A DNA stretch of 64,000 bases, from NCBI RefSeq assembly GCF_043641665.1, contig NC_092196.1, positions 17,833,692-17,897,691 of the forward strand, written 5' to 3'. This DNA is from Enoplosus armatus. Lineage: Eukaryota > Chordata > Actinopteri > Centrarchiformes > Enoplosidae. A program made the translations under genes and the position numbers. Shown here one piece after another: positions 23,824 through 37,658 of the stretch (position 1 is the first letter of the stretch; every line of letters begins with the position of its first letter). The notes below the pieces were generated by a model. It was given only the letters and a program-made list of their open reading frames with translations, did not search any database and was not told where the DNA came from.

Positions 23824-26800
23824 AAGCTGTCATGACGTTGTACAAATGAATGTGTTTTCTGCTCCTTGGCTGCTGCACATGCAGCGTCTGTAAAGGGAAA
23901 CCAGTACAGGGGAAGGCCCCGTACCTGGGTCTGCCCCAAAATCATGATACCATAATACTCGCAGAGTGGAGGTGGTAATGTTTCAATTTTAACTTGGATC
24001 GCGCATTGATTTGCATTTCCTGTGAAAATTCTCTATAATAATCCTCGGTAGCCTCTCTATCTTGACGTGGTGGTGGTTTTTATTGGAAAGTAAAAAATAA
24101 AATAACAGTGGGCAAAAAGGGGATTAAAAAGTCTTTGGTGACAAAGTAACTCTTCCTGCATCCATACGTTTTCCTCCTTGTATAAGTGAATCCTCCTCAT
24201 GAATTTGTGATTTTGGTTCAATTTCCCTGAAATTGAGGAGGACTAACCCTGGGATAACAACAAAATGTAATATACTGACCTGACAGCAGCTTGCAGGCAT
24301 GCTGGAGCAGCATTTCATATCTGCTGCGCAGCAGAGCCACTGGTCCATGAAATAACACAGACAGAAATGAAATAACCACTGATCACAGAGAACGCTAATG
24401 ATTTTGGAGCTACAATTTAAAAGATTATGTACGTGTAAGACAGTAATCAAGAGAGAGGAGGAGTGAATGTATCACCAAATCTGTGTTTGGCTTTTGTTTA
24501 TTGCCAGTCAAGAAAAAAAAAAGCAGGGAAATGAACAAATCAGACAGATACGCTGGAAAAAAGGAATACCAAACCAGCAACTTTACTTTTCTGTTGATTA
24601 TTGGCCTTTTTGTTTCAGTCAAATTAAATAAACAGGAAGAGGAGGGTAGAAATTGTGAAGGAGTGGGCTGATCAGAGCACCATGAGTGGGAGGATTCCCT
24701 GGTGTTCAGAAGATCATGTTTAACGCCTGCTATTGTGTGAAGCTATGATTACCACAACATTAGCAAAAATAATAATCTGCTGCACGCCAACTATCAATTT
24801 GCGAGTTAGCAACCGAGCAATTGGGCGTTTCCTCACAAATACTTAATCAGCATGTAAATTAACATAAATATAAAGCTGTCTGGAGACAAGAGGGATACGA
24901 AAAATGAGGTGGTTTTCTGCCAGATCCAACACGATAAAAATCAACTGAACCGTATGAGTTGTGTTTGATTTCATTAATAATGTCCAGTGGTTTACTCTGA
25001 CTCCAGGACTATCACGTAAAGGCTGCAAGGTATTATCAAAACAGTAGCTCTTGTACCGCAGAGTTCATCACAACTTTGGGGTTTTTTTGTGATAAAACAA
25101 ACTACATATTTTTTGCCACAGCAGCACAGCCTGATTCCCAGCTACATGCCCCTGGTAATGAGCTCCCTGAATATAAAGCAGACCCACGCATTTTATACAA
25201 CACCACGGAAACAGCCCATACCTGCTCTGAATGCACATGACCTGACTGTAAATGTCTGAATCCTGAAGATGAAACATTCGACTGAGGACTGAGTCAGAAA
25301 AAGCGTACTAAGCCATGTTTTGGAGAAGAAATTCGTATGCAGGAATGGTTTGAGAAGGTTCTCTACACCCAGACCTGTTTGTTAAAAGTTTTCCAGCCTG
25401 GTTCCAGACCTCTGAATCACCACCACCATTTTCATTCTTTTCAGCGACTCATACTGGTCTGGTGTTCACAGCTCTTTCCCCCCTCAGCAAAAAAAACAAC
25501 AACAGCCAATCAGAGCTTTGTAGGTGGGATTCACAATATAGATAGAATAAGGAGAAGAACAGGGGAACATGGCCACAAAGATGGACAGGATCAACACAGC
25601 TGTACATATTCATTTGCTCGGCATGGCAACGGATGAGTTACCTGCTCCTAGCAACAGCTAACTACATCACTTAGGCGTCGACCACAAATGAATATCGTTT
25701 AAATATGGGGATAATGGCGCACATTTTCTCCTGGAAGACATACATAGTGTTGCATTTGTACGTACACAAGTATAATAGTTGAATTAAAAAAAGAGAGCTG
25801 GAGAGAGTAGTTAAAACACTGCTCACTTTCCCACCTCTGCACAGCTGGCCAATCACGGCGTGACGTGACGTCGGAAAGGTGGTGCGGGGATGGGGTTTCC
25901 TGAAGCTGTTAAAAGCTGACCACAGCCTCTGTTTTCCAGGAAGATGCAAACAAGAGCTATGTCTGAGTGTTTCATACCCAAAAGACAGATTGTGCAGTTT
26001 CATTTTAAGGCAAGGCTACTGTCTGCTGCGTAAGCCCGGGATAATTACAAGTCATATCCTGCTTTCACTGTCACAGAGAGCTGTTTGATATTCATATAGA
26101 AGATCAAAGGAGAAGGACACTCAGAAGCTATGTCTCTGTCTCTGAGGTTGGTGCTCTTACTAATCCCTGCACTCAAAAAAATGGGGATCTGTGCGTGTGG
26201 AGCACAAACCAGCCCATGTCGTCTCGAGCAGGCAGGCTGGTGCAAGAGAAGCACATGATTTGCATAGTAGTGAAATGAAATAACAATATGGCAATGGGTC
26301 CCCGCTGCTGCGCAGATAATATTACAGCAGCAATGAGATGACGAGTGACATGGACAGCTAAATGTAATTGGGGAGCCATCTGCAAAAATGAATATAGCTG
26401 ATCTTGCATTTCCAATATGTCAAAACTGCGCAACGTCTCCTTCTATTATGATCCATCACACAGGAGTTCTCACAGTGGAAACCTTAGCTCCCTGTGAATT
26501 CATGGACGGAGCAGTGGGGGGAAAAAAAATCTGATAATGTCTGCATTGTCTCATTCAGCTGCATGAAATTGGATAAAGTGAAGGGAAATAGATGAACAGT
26601 AACGCTGGGAATCACTGGGAACAGATATGCCAAATATATAAAAAGACATTTCCCTTAGTTTGTCATATTCGCACACGGGGACAGAGAGAGTGGGTGGAGG
26701 GACACAGTGATGTGAAATCAGATCAAATCATTGCCAGCAGTCTCAATGTGCAGTGTTTTCTGTAAAGTGGATCCACAGAGAAGTAAGCAGAGTGTATTGG

Positions 26801-26878
26801 CAGTAAGAGCCTCAAATTCCCTAAAACAACATCCAATCAACATATTATCATTGTTAAAATTGTATTTGTGTGCAGGAA

Positions 26879-26881
<3 letters not shown>

Positions 26882-26914
<33 letters not shown>
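26882..26914. repeat. (GT)16 microsatellite
   Basis: 33-bp GT run followed by CATGTGTGTT. Confidence 0.97.
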
Positions 26915-26915
<1 letters not shown>

Positions 26916-27391
26916 ATGTGTGTTTATTGGCAGCGTCTCAGAAAATGGTTTCAAAGGCATCTAATGAGCGTATTAAGATTGATCTTGTTCTGAGTCACAA
27001 CTGGAGAAAAGCACTTTAAGAATCCTTTTTACTGCTGAAGTGGTCTGATACTCAGACTGAACGGCCATTTCCTCACCACCCCATTATTCAGCCTGACGCT
27101 GCCTCCTTGTTAGCCAGCTGACAGTGCTGTTGAGTTAGCCTGCATGCAGTTAGTATACAGGGCGACACATACTGTACTGGCTTTGCGACCCACTTTAACA
27201 GCATGATACGTTGCTGTCGAGGTATATCGACGCTCCACAAAAGCAGCAGTTGTATCATATTCACTCCCTGGATCGACACTTCCCAGCTACCAAACCTTGA
27301 CTACTTCTTCCGACTGTATGGCGGTTCCAGTGTGTGCTATGGGTGCCATTTAATGCGCAACAGACGTGTGATGTTAAGCAACACAGTCATT

Positions 27392-27435
27392 AGTAAGTTT
27401 AAAGAGAACAGCAATTGGTTCTCTTTAAACTTACT
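27392..27435. repeat. Perfect 18-bp inverted repeat, 8-nt spacer
   Basis: AGTAAGTTTAAAGAGAAC at 27392-27409 is exactly complementary to 27418-27435. The spacer is AGCAATTG. No pairing extends into the flanks, which argues against a classical pre-miRNA. Confidence 0.95.
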
Positions 27436-29329
27436 GCAAAGACAATTGGCTGGTTAAATAAGCAATAATGATGATAGGTCCTCATAAAACGAGCCTGTCT
27501 CCTAGAAATTGTGCTTGTATAACACTAAACTGTTTTCTTAATGACGTGGTGATAAAGCTGACGGGATTATGTTCAGAGGCAACATTTCTTTTTGAGCGAA
27601 TGAATACTTTCATGTACCAAAAATCCCTTGTTATATGAACATCTGAATATACCAGATGTGTTTTTTGTTGCAGTTTTCTCTCAAGGAATTCCAGATATCA
27701 AACTGAAGATTGGTGTGAGGAACACCGAATCTGTCTTTAACGAGTAACTACGCCTCGGTCAAAAATCCTGTTCTTACATATCTGCCTGCTCCGTGTACTG
27801 TTGAAGGTCTGGAACCAAGCAGAAGTCCACCCATGTCAGGAAACTGAGGGAGATGTCCGGCGAGATAATTAACCACTGCAACGTGAAGCAGCTACATCTG
27901 GCCCAATCTGTTCATGCTGGTATGAACTCTATTGGCTCAGTCCACTCCAGTGTGATTTATTAGGCTCTGCTGCAACAATAATTGCTGCAAAACAAGTTCA
28001 AACTACAGTTAAACCCACATAGACTGTGATGGCTATGTTCTCATGCCTGCCTGTACCTTCACAGCCTCACCCTGGAACAAGGTTTGGTCTTTAGAGCCTT
28101 TGGTAACACTGATCTGTCATGTAGTTACATGAGGAATGCATCAATATATCTAAGCTGTCGGGGGCGAGGACAGTATCAGCTGTTGGACAGAAAAGGACAA
28201 GCTCTCACATTCTCCATTTTATGAAAAAATCCTTTCAGTGCCAGGAAATGTCAACAACAGGGCAAGCACTCCCTTGGCTTCCACCTCCTGCACAGAGGAA
28301 ACCGACAAATGTCAGGCCTTCAATCACGAGCCGCTGGCCTTTCCAAAGCTGAGGGAGTCAGAAACACACGTTTCACCTCCAGAAAGTGGATGAAGACGGG
28401 GGGAAATGGAGAGAATCACAGGAACAAAACGGTCTGCCACCTTGAGTACATCACCTTCTCTAAATGAAGCAGTCATCACGCAACATTACCTCACTCAAAA
28501 CAAGGACAAACACTGAATTTGAATGAAATCTCCCTGATCGCCTACCACCCCCCCCCCGCCCTCACACACCAACAAAGGTATTGATTCTGCTCTCTTTTTC
28601 CTGATGGCTGAGTCAGTGGCCGAGTCCACGCCGCAGCAGCACCAAGTCATAAGGCTTCTCCCCAAAAGACATGTGAATGCTCAGAGGTGGAGAGCAAGTC
28701 CATCTGTTCCTGTACACGTCCATCTGCTCCACAGATTCATCCGTTCCATCTACATTACCATCTACACCAGCCTGCTCCGGGGTTTTCTACTATACACTAT
28801 AATTTAGCTCTAATTAACTAACTGAAGCCGCCTGCTGACAAATTCTGAAACAGTGAAAACCTGAAATCGTGCTTTCAGAACATTTTTAGGTCCCAAACTA
28901 AACCCAAGCTCAGAGCATCCTGGTGGCCATGAGAATGTTTGCATGTTTTACTTTTGAATCATTTTTCATGAGAATAGATTATTCAAGTCTTGGGTTCAAA
29001 CTCTGCATTTGTTAGTTAGACTTGGAGCTTTCCCAGCAGACACTTTGAATAGATGCTGATGCTGTACATCAACCTGCATTGGCAGCGGACAACTGTAAAT
29101 AACCTGCTACAGTGTGTGTCTGTCTGTATCTGGAGATTTATTAAGATAAAAGGTTTTTCAGTCTACGTGATCCCGTTAAATGTGGATGAGCCGATATTCC
29201 TATAATGTAATTAATGCATTATAATATCTCATATATGATCCTCCATCATACTAAACTAGATATGGTGTCTATCTTACTGTAGTTTGCTGACTTGCAGAGA
29301 GATTAAAGTGCAACACTGACTGCGGATGC

Positions 29330-29515
29330 TGTACAGAGTGTGTATTGCTTGCCTTGTAATTCTATATAGTTTTTATCTTTGTTTCTATCCTGTTGTTATT
29401 GTATTCTGCTTCTTATTTATTTTTGTCTTCTCTATCTGAACTTGCTTCTCTGTTATTGTGCTGCTGCAACACCTGCATTTCTGCCCTGGGGATCAATAAA
29501 GGCTCATCTTCTCTT
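29330..29515 (+). repeat. Non-LTR retroelement 3'-tail-like fragment
   Basis: TGCTGCTGCAACACCTGCAT, followed by TTCTGCCCTGGGGATCAATAAAGG, resembles the 3' tail shared by several fish LINE-type elements and their derivatives. No reverse-transcriptase coding sequence is present upstream. Could be a coincidental AATAAA-containing stretch. Confidence 0.5.
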
Positions 29516-30642
29516 GTCTTAATCGTAAAAGGTAAAAGAACTAATCTACTGAAAGGGGACAATCAAAATATTGCGTCTCAGATGAGGGACTATAATGACA
29601 CAAAAATCACAGTGTGGTAATGAACAAAAGATAAGACTTTATGAGAAGAGGCATCAAGTCAATACATGAATCCCATTACATTTGTTGAAACTGCAGGCGA
29701 GTCACTCGTCGTCTTGATGTCCGCGGCAGCAACATTTTTAAATCACGAGTACATATGGAGGCCATTTCATTTAAGTCAGAGATTGTGAATTGGCCAGTGC
29801 AGCATTTGTCATTTGAATGGAGTAACACTCAACATTTCTGCCCTTCACTGAGCCTTTATCATCAGCAGCAGGTGTGCCAGTGGGATTCCTCACACTAACA
29901 TTCATTATGTCTCTGCAAAGCTCAAGCAAAGCACCAAAAATGGAGGCCTGTAGCAAACAATAGGATACATTCCCACAGGGGGAATAATAACAGTAAATAA
30001 ATAAATATCCTGACAGCTACTGGCTGATATTGACATATATATTGTTGCCTCATGCATGTGGGCCGGGCGGCGCCTCGGCGTGATGAATAATGATCTTTAT
30101 AGGAATAGAGAATGATTAATGAGCATCCCACTACTGACACGGAGACCGTGTGCAGCTCCACTGTGTCTGTTGCCTGCTTACATTAGTGGTGAAAATTAAA
30201 GGGTACATGCTGCTGTGCTGGAAGAGTGAGCAGTATGAATACTCAGTATTGTGTGCCTGAGAAAACAAATGGGAAGCAAGCGTCCGAGCCCTCTAAGTGA
30301 AAAATTAAACACTGCAGAAAACAAGATGTTGTCTCGGACAGAGCGACCGCTCATTCGTAATAAATACACTTAAATAAATAGAAGACATCACCGGACAAAT
30401 TATTCTGACAGTCTCACGAGTGAAGAGAGCGTTGAAACTGTTCATTTGCCTCAACGCACAAATGTGACACGTGTCTACTGCAGGTTTTAGAGATAACGTC
30501 AACTCGTTATGCTTTCTTTCTTTTGTATTTGTGTGCCATCTGTGGATTTTTTTCCAATTTGTTTCCCCTCTGTCTGTCTCACAGTCTTATCATTACTCGT
30601 TAAAATGGCCCTCATTTACGGAGCAAATCTGTCATGTAACGC

Positions 30643-30644
<2 letters not shown>

Positions 30645-30681
<37 letters not shown>
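30645..30681. repeat. (CA)18 microsatellite
   Basis: 37-bp uninterrupted CA run. Confidence 0.97.
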
Positions 30682-30682
<1 letters not shown>

Positions 30683-33399
30683 ATTGGCTCATAACTAACA
30701 CCAATTACCTGATTGTATGAGAAAGGAAACGAGGGTGGGTGTTGTAGGTGTTGTTGTACGAGGAGGTGTTGACAGACAGCGTGTAGACAAATGTTAGTTG
30801 TTCTCCTATTAAATGAAAACTGTTTACTGCAATGATTATCCATCACACATATTCTATCGAGTTTATGACATTAAATTCAGAGCAGAAATCTGTGAATAAA
30901 TAAAGGATACTAATGAGACCGGACTCCAGGTAGAATGATAATGATGGAGTCAAACTGTTAGTTTAGGATAGAAGATGAAGTTCCTATGAAGACACATGTT
31001 TATTTTATGAGCAGGTTCATTTAGGTTTTCTGTACATTCATTAAACTAACAAGGTATTCAAATACCAAAGGTGGGCTTTGTTGTTCCATTCGTCCAACCC
31101 GACCTCCTTCCTCTGCAGACGTTCTAGCTCTATATTAAACGTCACACTATTTCCTCCTTTACTCAAGAAGGACAAGAGTCATCATTTCTATGGCCGCGAG
31201 ATTCCTTAGTCACTTGAAGATAAACGTTGACGGCCTCCTTTTATTATGTTTAAAGTGTGAGTACGTTTAGAGCAAAAACTAAATGTAAAAGGCTAAAATA
31301 TACACAGCCTGAGCATGAAAGTCCACTTTTGACCCTGAAAATACAAAACAACAATTCCAACTTGAGGTCAGCCTGATATGACACGGTCCTAATCGGCAGA
31401 TGGGGCTCAGTCGGCCATTGTCAAGAAGAAGGAGACGAATGAATTGTAATGCTTATCCCACACGGACAACAAGACGTCCTAGAATCCTGATCTACTTCCA
31501 CGCCAGCTGAACAAACTCTATGCGCTGATGAAGACCATGTGGTATGGTGGAAAGCCTCAGAAATAGCCATCCTGAGTCTGATACACAGCAGTGCCAAATC
31601 AGTGGCTTTTAACATGTGCAGTCATTTCTACTAAAGAATCTAATGTTCAATAAAATAATATTACAGCAAGTATCAACAATGTACATCACCTAGTACATTG
31701 CCAGCACCACCTTCAGTGTTCTGGGTGGAGCTTCATTAATAAAGAAACAGTCAGGTGGTGGTATTTACCTCCTTCTCAGAGCTCTCAGTTGCTCTCACGC
31801 TGTAATCGGCCGAAGAGAAAGTGCTCGATGAGGCATTTCAGCCTGAGCCAGAGAGCCGGCATATCCGACGGTGCCGAGTCATGATGGGAGGTACACTGAA
31901 AGCCTTTTCACAACCTTTTCAGAGCCTGTCCTCTGGTTGGTTTTATGCATAAGGAAATCACTCCTCGCTAAATGCTCATCTTTTTCTAATCCAGACCTAC
32001 GGGAAGTCGTGCCGAAGTGAAATCCTGAAGTGATAAGAACCGCAGATCCACTTCTCACTTCCTTTACTTGTGACCCAGTGGGGAGTGTCCTTCGGTTCAT
32101 CCAGTTATCTCCGTGGGGAACCAAACTGCCTGCTTTCAACCTTTGAGAGGTAAAAGGAAACTCTTAAGCCAGCTCGGATGTTTCGCCTAATCGGAACAAG
32201 GTTCTTACAAGCCGGTGCTAACCCTCCCTCCGGTCCCCAAAAGTATTCTCAGTATGGTGGAACAAAGCACACGTTAATATTGTTCTGCAGAACCCCTCAA
32301 CGTACATGTCAGATTTGTATACAGAATTTCATACTAATATCGCTTCATATTTACATCCTGTCAAATCCCAGAACACACGCAGTTTTTCAACACCGGATGT
32401 GCATATTTCTCATCATTCATCCTTGAAAAGAAAGACATGTGCATGTTTATACAACCCGTGTTGAGTGAAGCCTGATGTACTGACAAGAAAATATATTTTA
32501 GAAAAGCATAAATAAAAGACTTGAATATATACAAGGTGGATTTATTTGTTATTTTCTCCTCGATGGAAACCTCTGCCCGTTTTGAGAAAATGATCTGGAT
32601 TAGCCTCACGTTGACGTAGCTTTATATTCATTCTCACCACATGAATTACAAAAACTTTCTCTAATATTAACTTCAGGGTACATTCAAGAAAGACGCATTA
32701 AAGAAGGGCTTGTATTACAATTGAACAATAAAGTACATCTTGATATTGCTTTGTAAAAAGTAACTACTTGAAGTTTGAGAGGTATGTGGTAAACATGTCT
32801 CTCTCATGCCGGGACATATTTCATATACAGCAATGAAACTAGCAACAGGTGATAGATCCAACAGTAGATGCTGTGATATGATACTGATGATAGCCTCATT
32901 TCAACATAGCCGGCAAATATTTTCCCTGATGAAAGTGATAAAGCTGCGTGAGGCGTTGCAAGAAATCACCAATCAGAGTGTGGCTGCAGAGCCGAGAAGC
33001 AATCTGTGCCAATTAACTGCAGACCTTGTAGATTCGTTTCATTATTCCAAAAAGTGAAAACATGGTGTCACCTCGGCACGGTCACCTTTCTCCTCACGGC
33101 CTCACGGTACGCGGCTAAGAGAAACTTAAAGTGAAATCTACAGTGTCTCCTGGAGAGCAGTGAGTGAGCGTTGTTTGATGTCGTGCTTCGATTTGTTATC
33201 TTTTAATATAAAGCATCACAGAGCAGACAGGTAGGTAGACATGAGCGTGCTCTGTGTAGTTACAGTGGAGTTTGAAGCCCCTGTGAGGAGATCCTTTATG
33301 TGATTCTTTTAACTTATACAGATAGCAAATGTTTTTCAATGGTGCTGTCTATGTTTGTTCAATCTCTACATATTGACTGTCTCCCAGGTTTGAGTCTTA

Positions 33400-33715
33400 T
33401 CCTGGGTTTGAACAGAGTGGAGATATGGCATTTACACGAGAAGCCTGGTTATTCATATCTCTGTTTACATGATCACCACAGGATCCAGGTTTCTGGTCCT
33501 GTGTGTGCACGTGTGTGTTGATTTCTCACCATCTCATGTTCAGAAACCTGAAAAAGGTTTACATGCCACAGTATCCGGAGTTCTCCAGGTAGCATACCCA
33601 GGTTTCTCCAAACCAGGATAAGATATTTACCTCCATGATCCACCATAACCAGGATACTCCAAAAACCTGATCATAAGCAGGATACTAGTGTGCATGTAAA
33701 CACCTTTGTAGTGGC
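33400..33715. repeat. Candidate interspersed repeat (CATGTAAACA type)
   Basis: Repeated variants of CAGGATAC, CCAGGTTTCT and TTTACATG occur in both orientations: TGTTTACATGATCACCACAG near the left and GATACTAGTGTGCATGTAAA near the right. This fits a degraded MITE pattern seen in fish. Ends and family are not resolved. Confidence 0.42.
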
Positions 33716-36398
33716 TTTAGGTTTTGGTGTACCGTTAAACACTGATGACAGATCTTACTAAAAGCATCTCGACTGTCTGCAGATGAGAGGAAATAATATT
33801 TTACAGTTAAATCTAACCGGATGACATTTAACCTCGCTCTAATTTGACGAACACTTTTCTACAGCTATAATAATAAGTCCTCACCACAGTTCATCATGGG
33901 CGGCAAGTTCTTCTCTGGTCCCTTGACCGTTAAGTCCTGATGTCATTACGTCTAGATTGACCCTCTTGAACTGCATTTTGATAATCCTGTCATAACACCC
34001 TCGGCTCGTTGTAGCCGCTCCTCGGTCCTCGCTGTTCTTTGGCTTCGTCAAGTCTCAGTTTGGCTTTAAGCTGCTGTTTGTGAGTACGGTCCTCAAGCTG
34101 ACACCAACCTCCTTTTTGTCGCAAAGGTTAGCGTTAGCCAGGGACCAGTGGTTAGCTAGGGAAGCGTTGTGGCTAATATGGCGAGTTTTGTTGTTTCTTC
34201 GGTTTTGAGGTGATTTCGTCTCTCTTTCATCATGACCAAACTCTTCCTATTCCTTTTAGAACTAGTTTCTGTCAAGTTTTATCAGTTTCAAGGGCCTTTT
34301 AATCTCATTGCCAGGAGATGATTTATCCTATCCATCCTGCCACACTTGCCCTCATGAACAACATATAATTTATCTCACATTTGGACCCAGACTTCAAGTC
34401 ACTGAGCAGTGTAAAAAGGATAGATGGTCAGATTGTCAAGCTTCTGATCCTGCAGCAGGATTTAGCAGCACTTTCTGGACGACTTTCACTGCAACACCCG
34501 ATAATTACTTACACTGCAAAATAAATTGCAGTATTAAGTAGTATTAGTGGTAGATGGTGGCGAGGGTGTTGATGGAGTGTTCTAAATTCATCCCACAATT
34601 TCAACAACTCTACAACCAATAAGCCTGAGCAGGGGTCAGTCAATCAATCCACTATTGATTTCTTCCCCCAGAAAGGAAGCACGCAGTGTTTTTAAGACGA
34701 GGAGAAAAACAGCTTGCATGAGTGTAATTCACCAACAACCACAAATGGAAGAACGAATGAAACAAGGAAAGTGAAAAGATGCCTGCTGGGTCTTAATATG
34801 CCTTATTTAGAGGACATCAGAGTATGGAACAAGCATGTGGTGACGGTCAGTATCTCCAGATTTGATGTTTCAGGTGTGATGATGGGGGTGATGGGGGTGT
34901 TTAACATATAGAGTAATGAAGCAGAGAGGCAGACGCAGACAGGTGGACAGACAGTAGGAGCTTGCGGTAAATAGAGGGAGAAGGACGGTGTCACGGTAAA
35001 TAATGAGCTCGGGGAGCTTTTCACATCCCCGATCCTTCTTGTGTTTAGAGAGGTCAGTCACCCACTGGGCTGCAGGCTAATTGACTTTTAATTAGCGTCT
35101 GATCAACCACACATGCAGCCATGCCGATGCACACACAAAACACTACACTGCTACCTCTATGCTGGTCGGGGAGGGGGGGGGGTAATGAGGTTTTCACAAA
35201 ACGTCCTTCACCTACAAGTACATGACTTGCTGGACTGGATGCCCACAGCAATCAACTGCATTATATATCTGAAGAGGTTTTTGCTTAAACATTAAGCCTC
35301 TTCAAATCTTAAAGGAAAATAAATGACCTTGTGCAATGTTACTTGACCATGCATTGTGTTCTGGGGATCGCTTCTCCTTGGACTGTGACTGGAAGGAAAA
35401 CGGCAAGGGCAAAATGAACCATCTATTTTTTTACTGTAAATGTTTGAAGTGTATTTTTAAAAAAACCTTAATAAGAGCATACTGGAGAATGTATAGTGGG
35501 TATTGATGTTAAAAAAGAACTGACCTCTCCAATTATTTCTTTTTTTCAGGCATTTCAAAGACTGCCTGTAAAATACTAACATTTTTGAAAGTTGTATGAG
35601 TGGAGTTCATTTAACATCACCACAAAGCACTTTGAGAATCCTTGAAACTCTTCGTCTGTCAGCGAGGTCAACTGTGCAGCTTTTATGAGAAGATTCAGCT
35701 GCATACTGCTGGATAATGCACAGAACCCTCTTTCAGGTATTCTCTTCTGATAATTACACAGAAGGGAATACGGAGAATACATACGGTGATCGTATTCCTT
35801 TTTACCGTCTAAGTTTCTGGCATTTTGTGCTAAAGTGTGATATCTATCTTTCAATCCAAATATGGCTCCACTCATCTACTGCAAATGTTATAAATAACTT
35901 TGCAAACAAACTTGCTGCCGCCTAAATGTCAATGATCTGAATCGTCAGTCGAGGAGCCCCCGAGTTGAACCTGATTATGTCAATTGACTTTTCTTTGCTC
36001 TGGGTCATCGTACACAGAACAACATAGAATAAAAGTTTTGTCTCAGATTTTCAGACTAACTGTGATGGAAATATGGACAAACGAGGGCAGAGCAGTGTGA
36101 CATGCACCCTGTTTCCTCACTTCCTTCATTAATTTGGAGGATTTGTGGGGAAATTAATAAAAACAATTCTACAAAAAAAAGAAAGAAAGTAAATAGAAAA
36201 GGAGGCAGAGACATGTCATCAACTCATCCATCTGCGCCAAGCTGAGATCATTTTATGGTAAGAAAATAAAACATGAACACATTAAAACACATCTTTCTCA
36301 CTTCAACTCGCTGCTTGCCTCCACCATTCACTCCTCCTCACTCTTCATGTCTCCATTTCTCCCTCTTGTCATTCTGCCATCTCTTTCTTCACCCTTTA

Positions 36399-36415
36399 CC
36401 CCCCCCCCCCCCCCC
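36399..36415. repeat. Poly-C run (17)
   Basis: Seventeen C on the plus strand at the end of a pyrimidine-rich stretch (36285-36430); poly-G in the transcript. Confidence 0.96.
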
Positions 36416-37580
36416 GCCCTCTCCTTTCTACCTGTGGTAGTGAGAACAGTGGTGGGTCTGTATAATGACTTTTAAGCATTGTCGTGGCTTTCTGATAGCA
36501 GTGAGAAGCCCGCCTGTCACAGCCACTGAGGGTGAGTGTGGCTTCAGTCAGACAAAGAGAGAGGGAGACAAATGGAGAGGAGGTAACAAGAGAATGAAAT
36601 ACAGCGAGAGGATAAGATAAACATCTTTCGAAATTAGGGACACAATCTGCCCTGTCGAAGACATAGAATAGGCTCACACTAAAATCAGCAGTGTGTGAAA
36701 ATACTCCCTTCACAAAAGGAGAGAAAAGAGTTCAAGCTCTTGTCTGCGTCTCCTGCAGAACAAAATGAGGGCTCGGTGGTTTACACGGAGAGATGATTCT
36801 CTGTCACTGCCAGGTACACTATCTGTGTGGGCGTAGATGAACCGCCTGAGTCTGATGCGCTCTGATTGTACTCTCCCTATGAGCTGAATGTCAATAGGCA
36901 TAGTGGTCTCCCGGCTTGAGTGGCGCACCTTGGGCAGCAGTGTCATTGACATTTAACTCTGACAGGGATAAAAACCCTCTCTGCGGCGACTGATGCCACA
37001 GGCCAGCCGCGATGACCCAGCCGCTCTGCTTCGCCGTGGGGATAACTGAAGAAAAATCAGGCCGGTCTCCGCCCTGATTGGGCTAATTATGCAGCGGGCA
37101 CATCCAGTGGCAGGACAGCGAGGAGGCGCAGCTGCAAATGTAAGGCAACATGCAACTCCAGATTAATATCTGCTGCACCACCAAATCATTTTGACCCCCA
37201 ATGAATTAATGTGCTGCACACAAACTGCAGCTTAACAGCAGTGCGTCCATAAATGGCCTGAGTGAGTATCTTTTAATGTGGAAAACAACTCCCCCACCGA
37301 GGATCTTCTCCTGCCGAATGACTGATAAACTCATCAGTCTTCACTGTAACAGAGCTCATCCGAGGCTTCTTTTCCACTGGAGACATCCCTCACCGGGATC
37401 GTCTGCAGCAGTTACTGTGTTACCGTGCTAACAGCAATAGAGGTCAAAAGTTATTTTGGGTGTCCAGGGCTCCAGAGGTGAAAGAGCTGTTCATGTTCTG
37501 CATAGACAATGTTCGGTGACTGACAGTCGGAGCATGAAACTCTCCCAGCTGAATAATCTGTCCAACATGAAAAACTAAAA

Positions 37581-37658
37581 GACTATATACAGAAAAACGT
37601 GACGACAGATATCGGCCGTGACTATATACAGAAAAACGTGACGACAGACGTCGGCCGT
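37581..37658. repeat. 39-bp tandem duplication
   Basis: GACTATATACAGAAAAACGT begins each of two adjacent 39-bp copies (37581-37619 and 37620-37658). They differ only at the dinucleotide AT/CG before CGGCCGT. Confidence 0.95.

Larger units (their letters stand above)
23824..33399 (-). other. First-intron segment, no exon seen
   Basis: Unique AT-rich DNA with TG/CA microsatellites at 26882-26914 and 30645-30681, a 10-base C run at 28548-28557, a perfect 18-bp hairpin at 27392-27435 and a retroelement-tail-like stretch at about 29330-29515. The open frames here are short, scattered on both strands and match no family I know. Confidence 0.6.

Noticed and set aside
28980..29020. GGTTCAAAC box resembling a tRNA B box
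   Set aside because: No A box at a suitable distance and no cloverleaf arms. No tRNA found in the window.
35576..35875. Minus-strand 99-codon frame with a mixed amino-acid composition
   Set aside because: No motif or family that I recognise and no initiation or splice context; such lengths are expected by chance in 64 kb.
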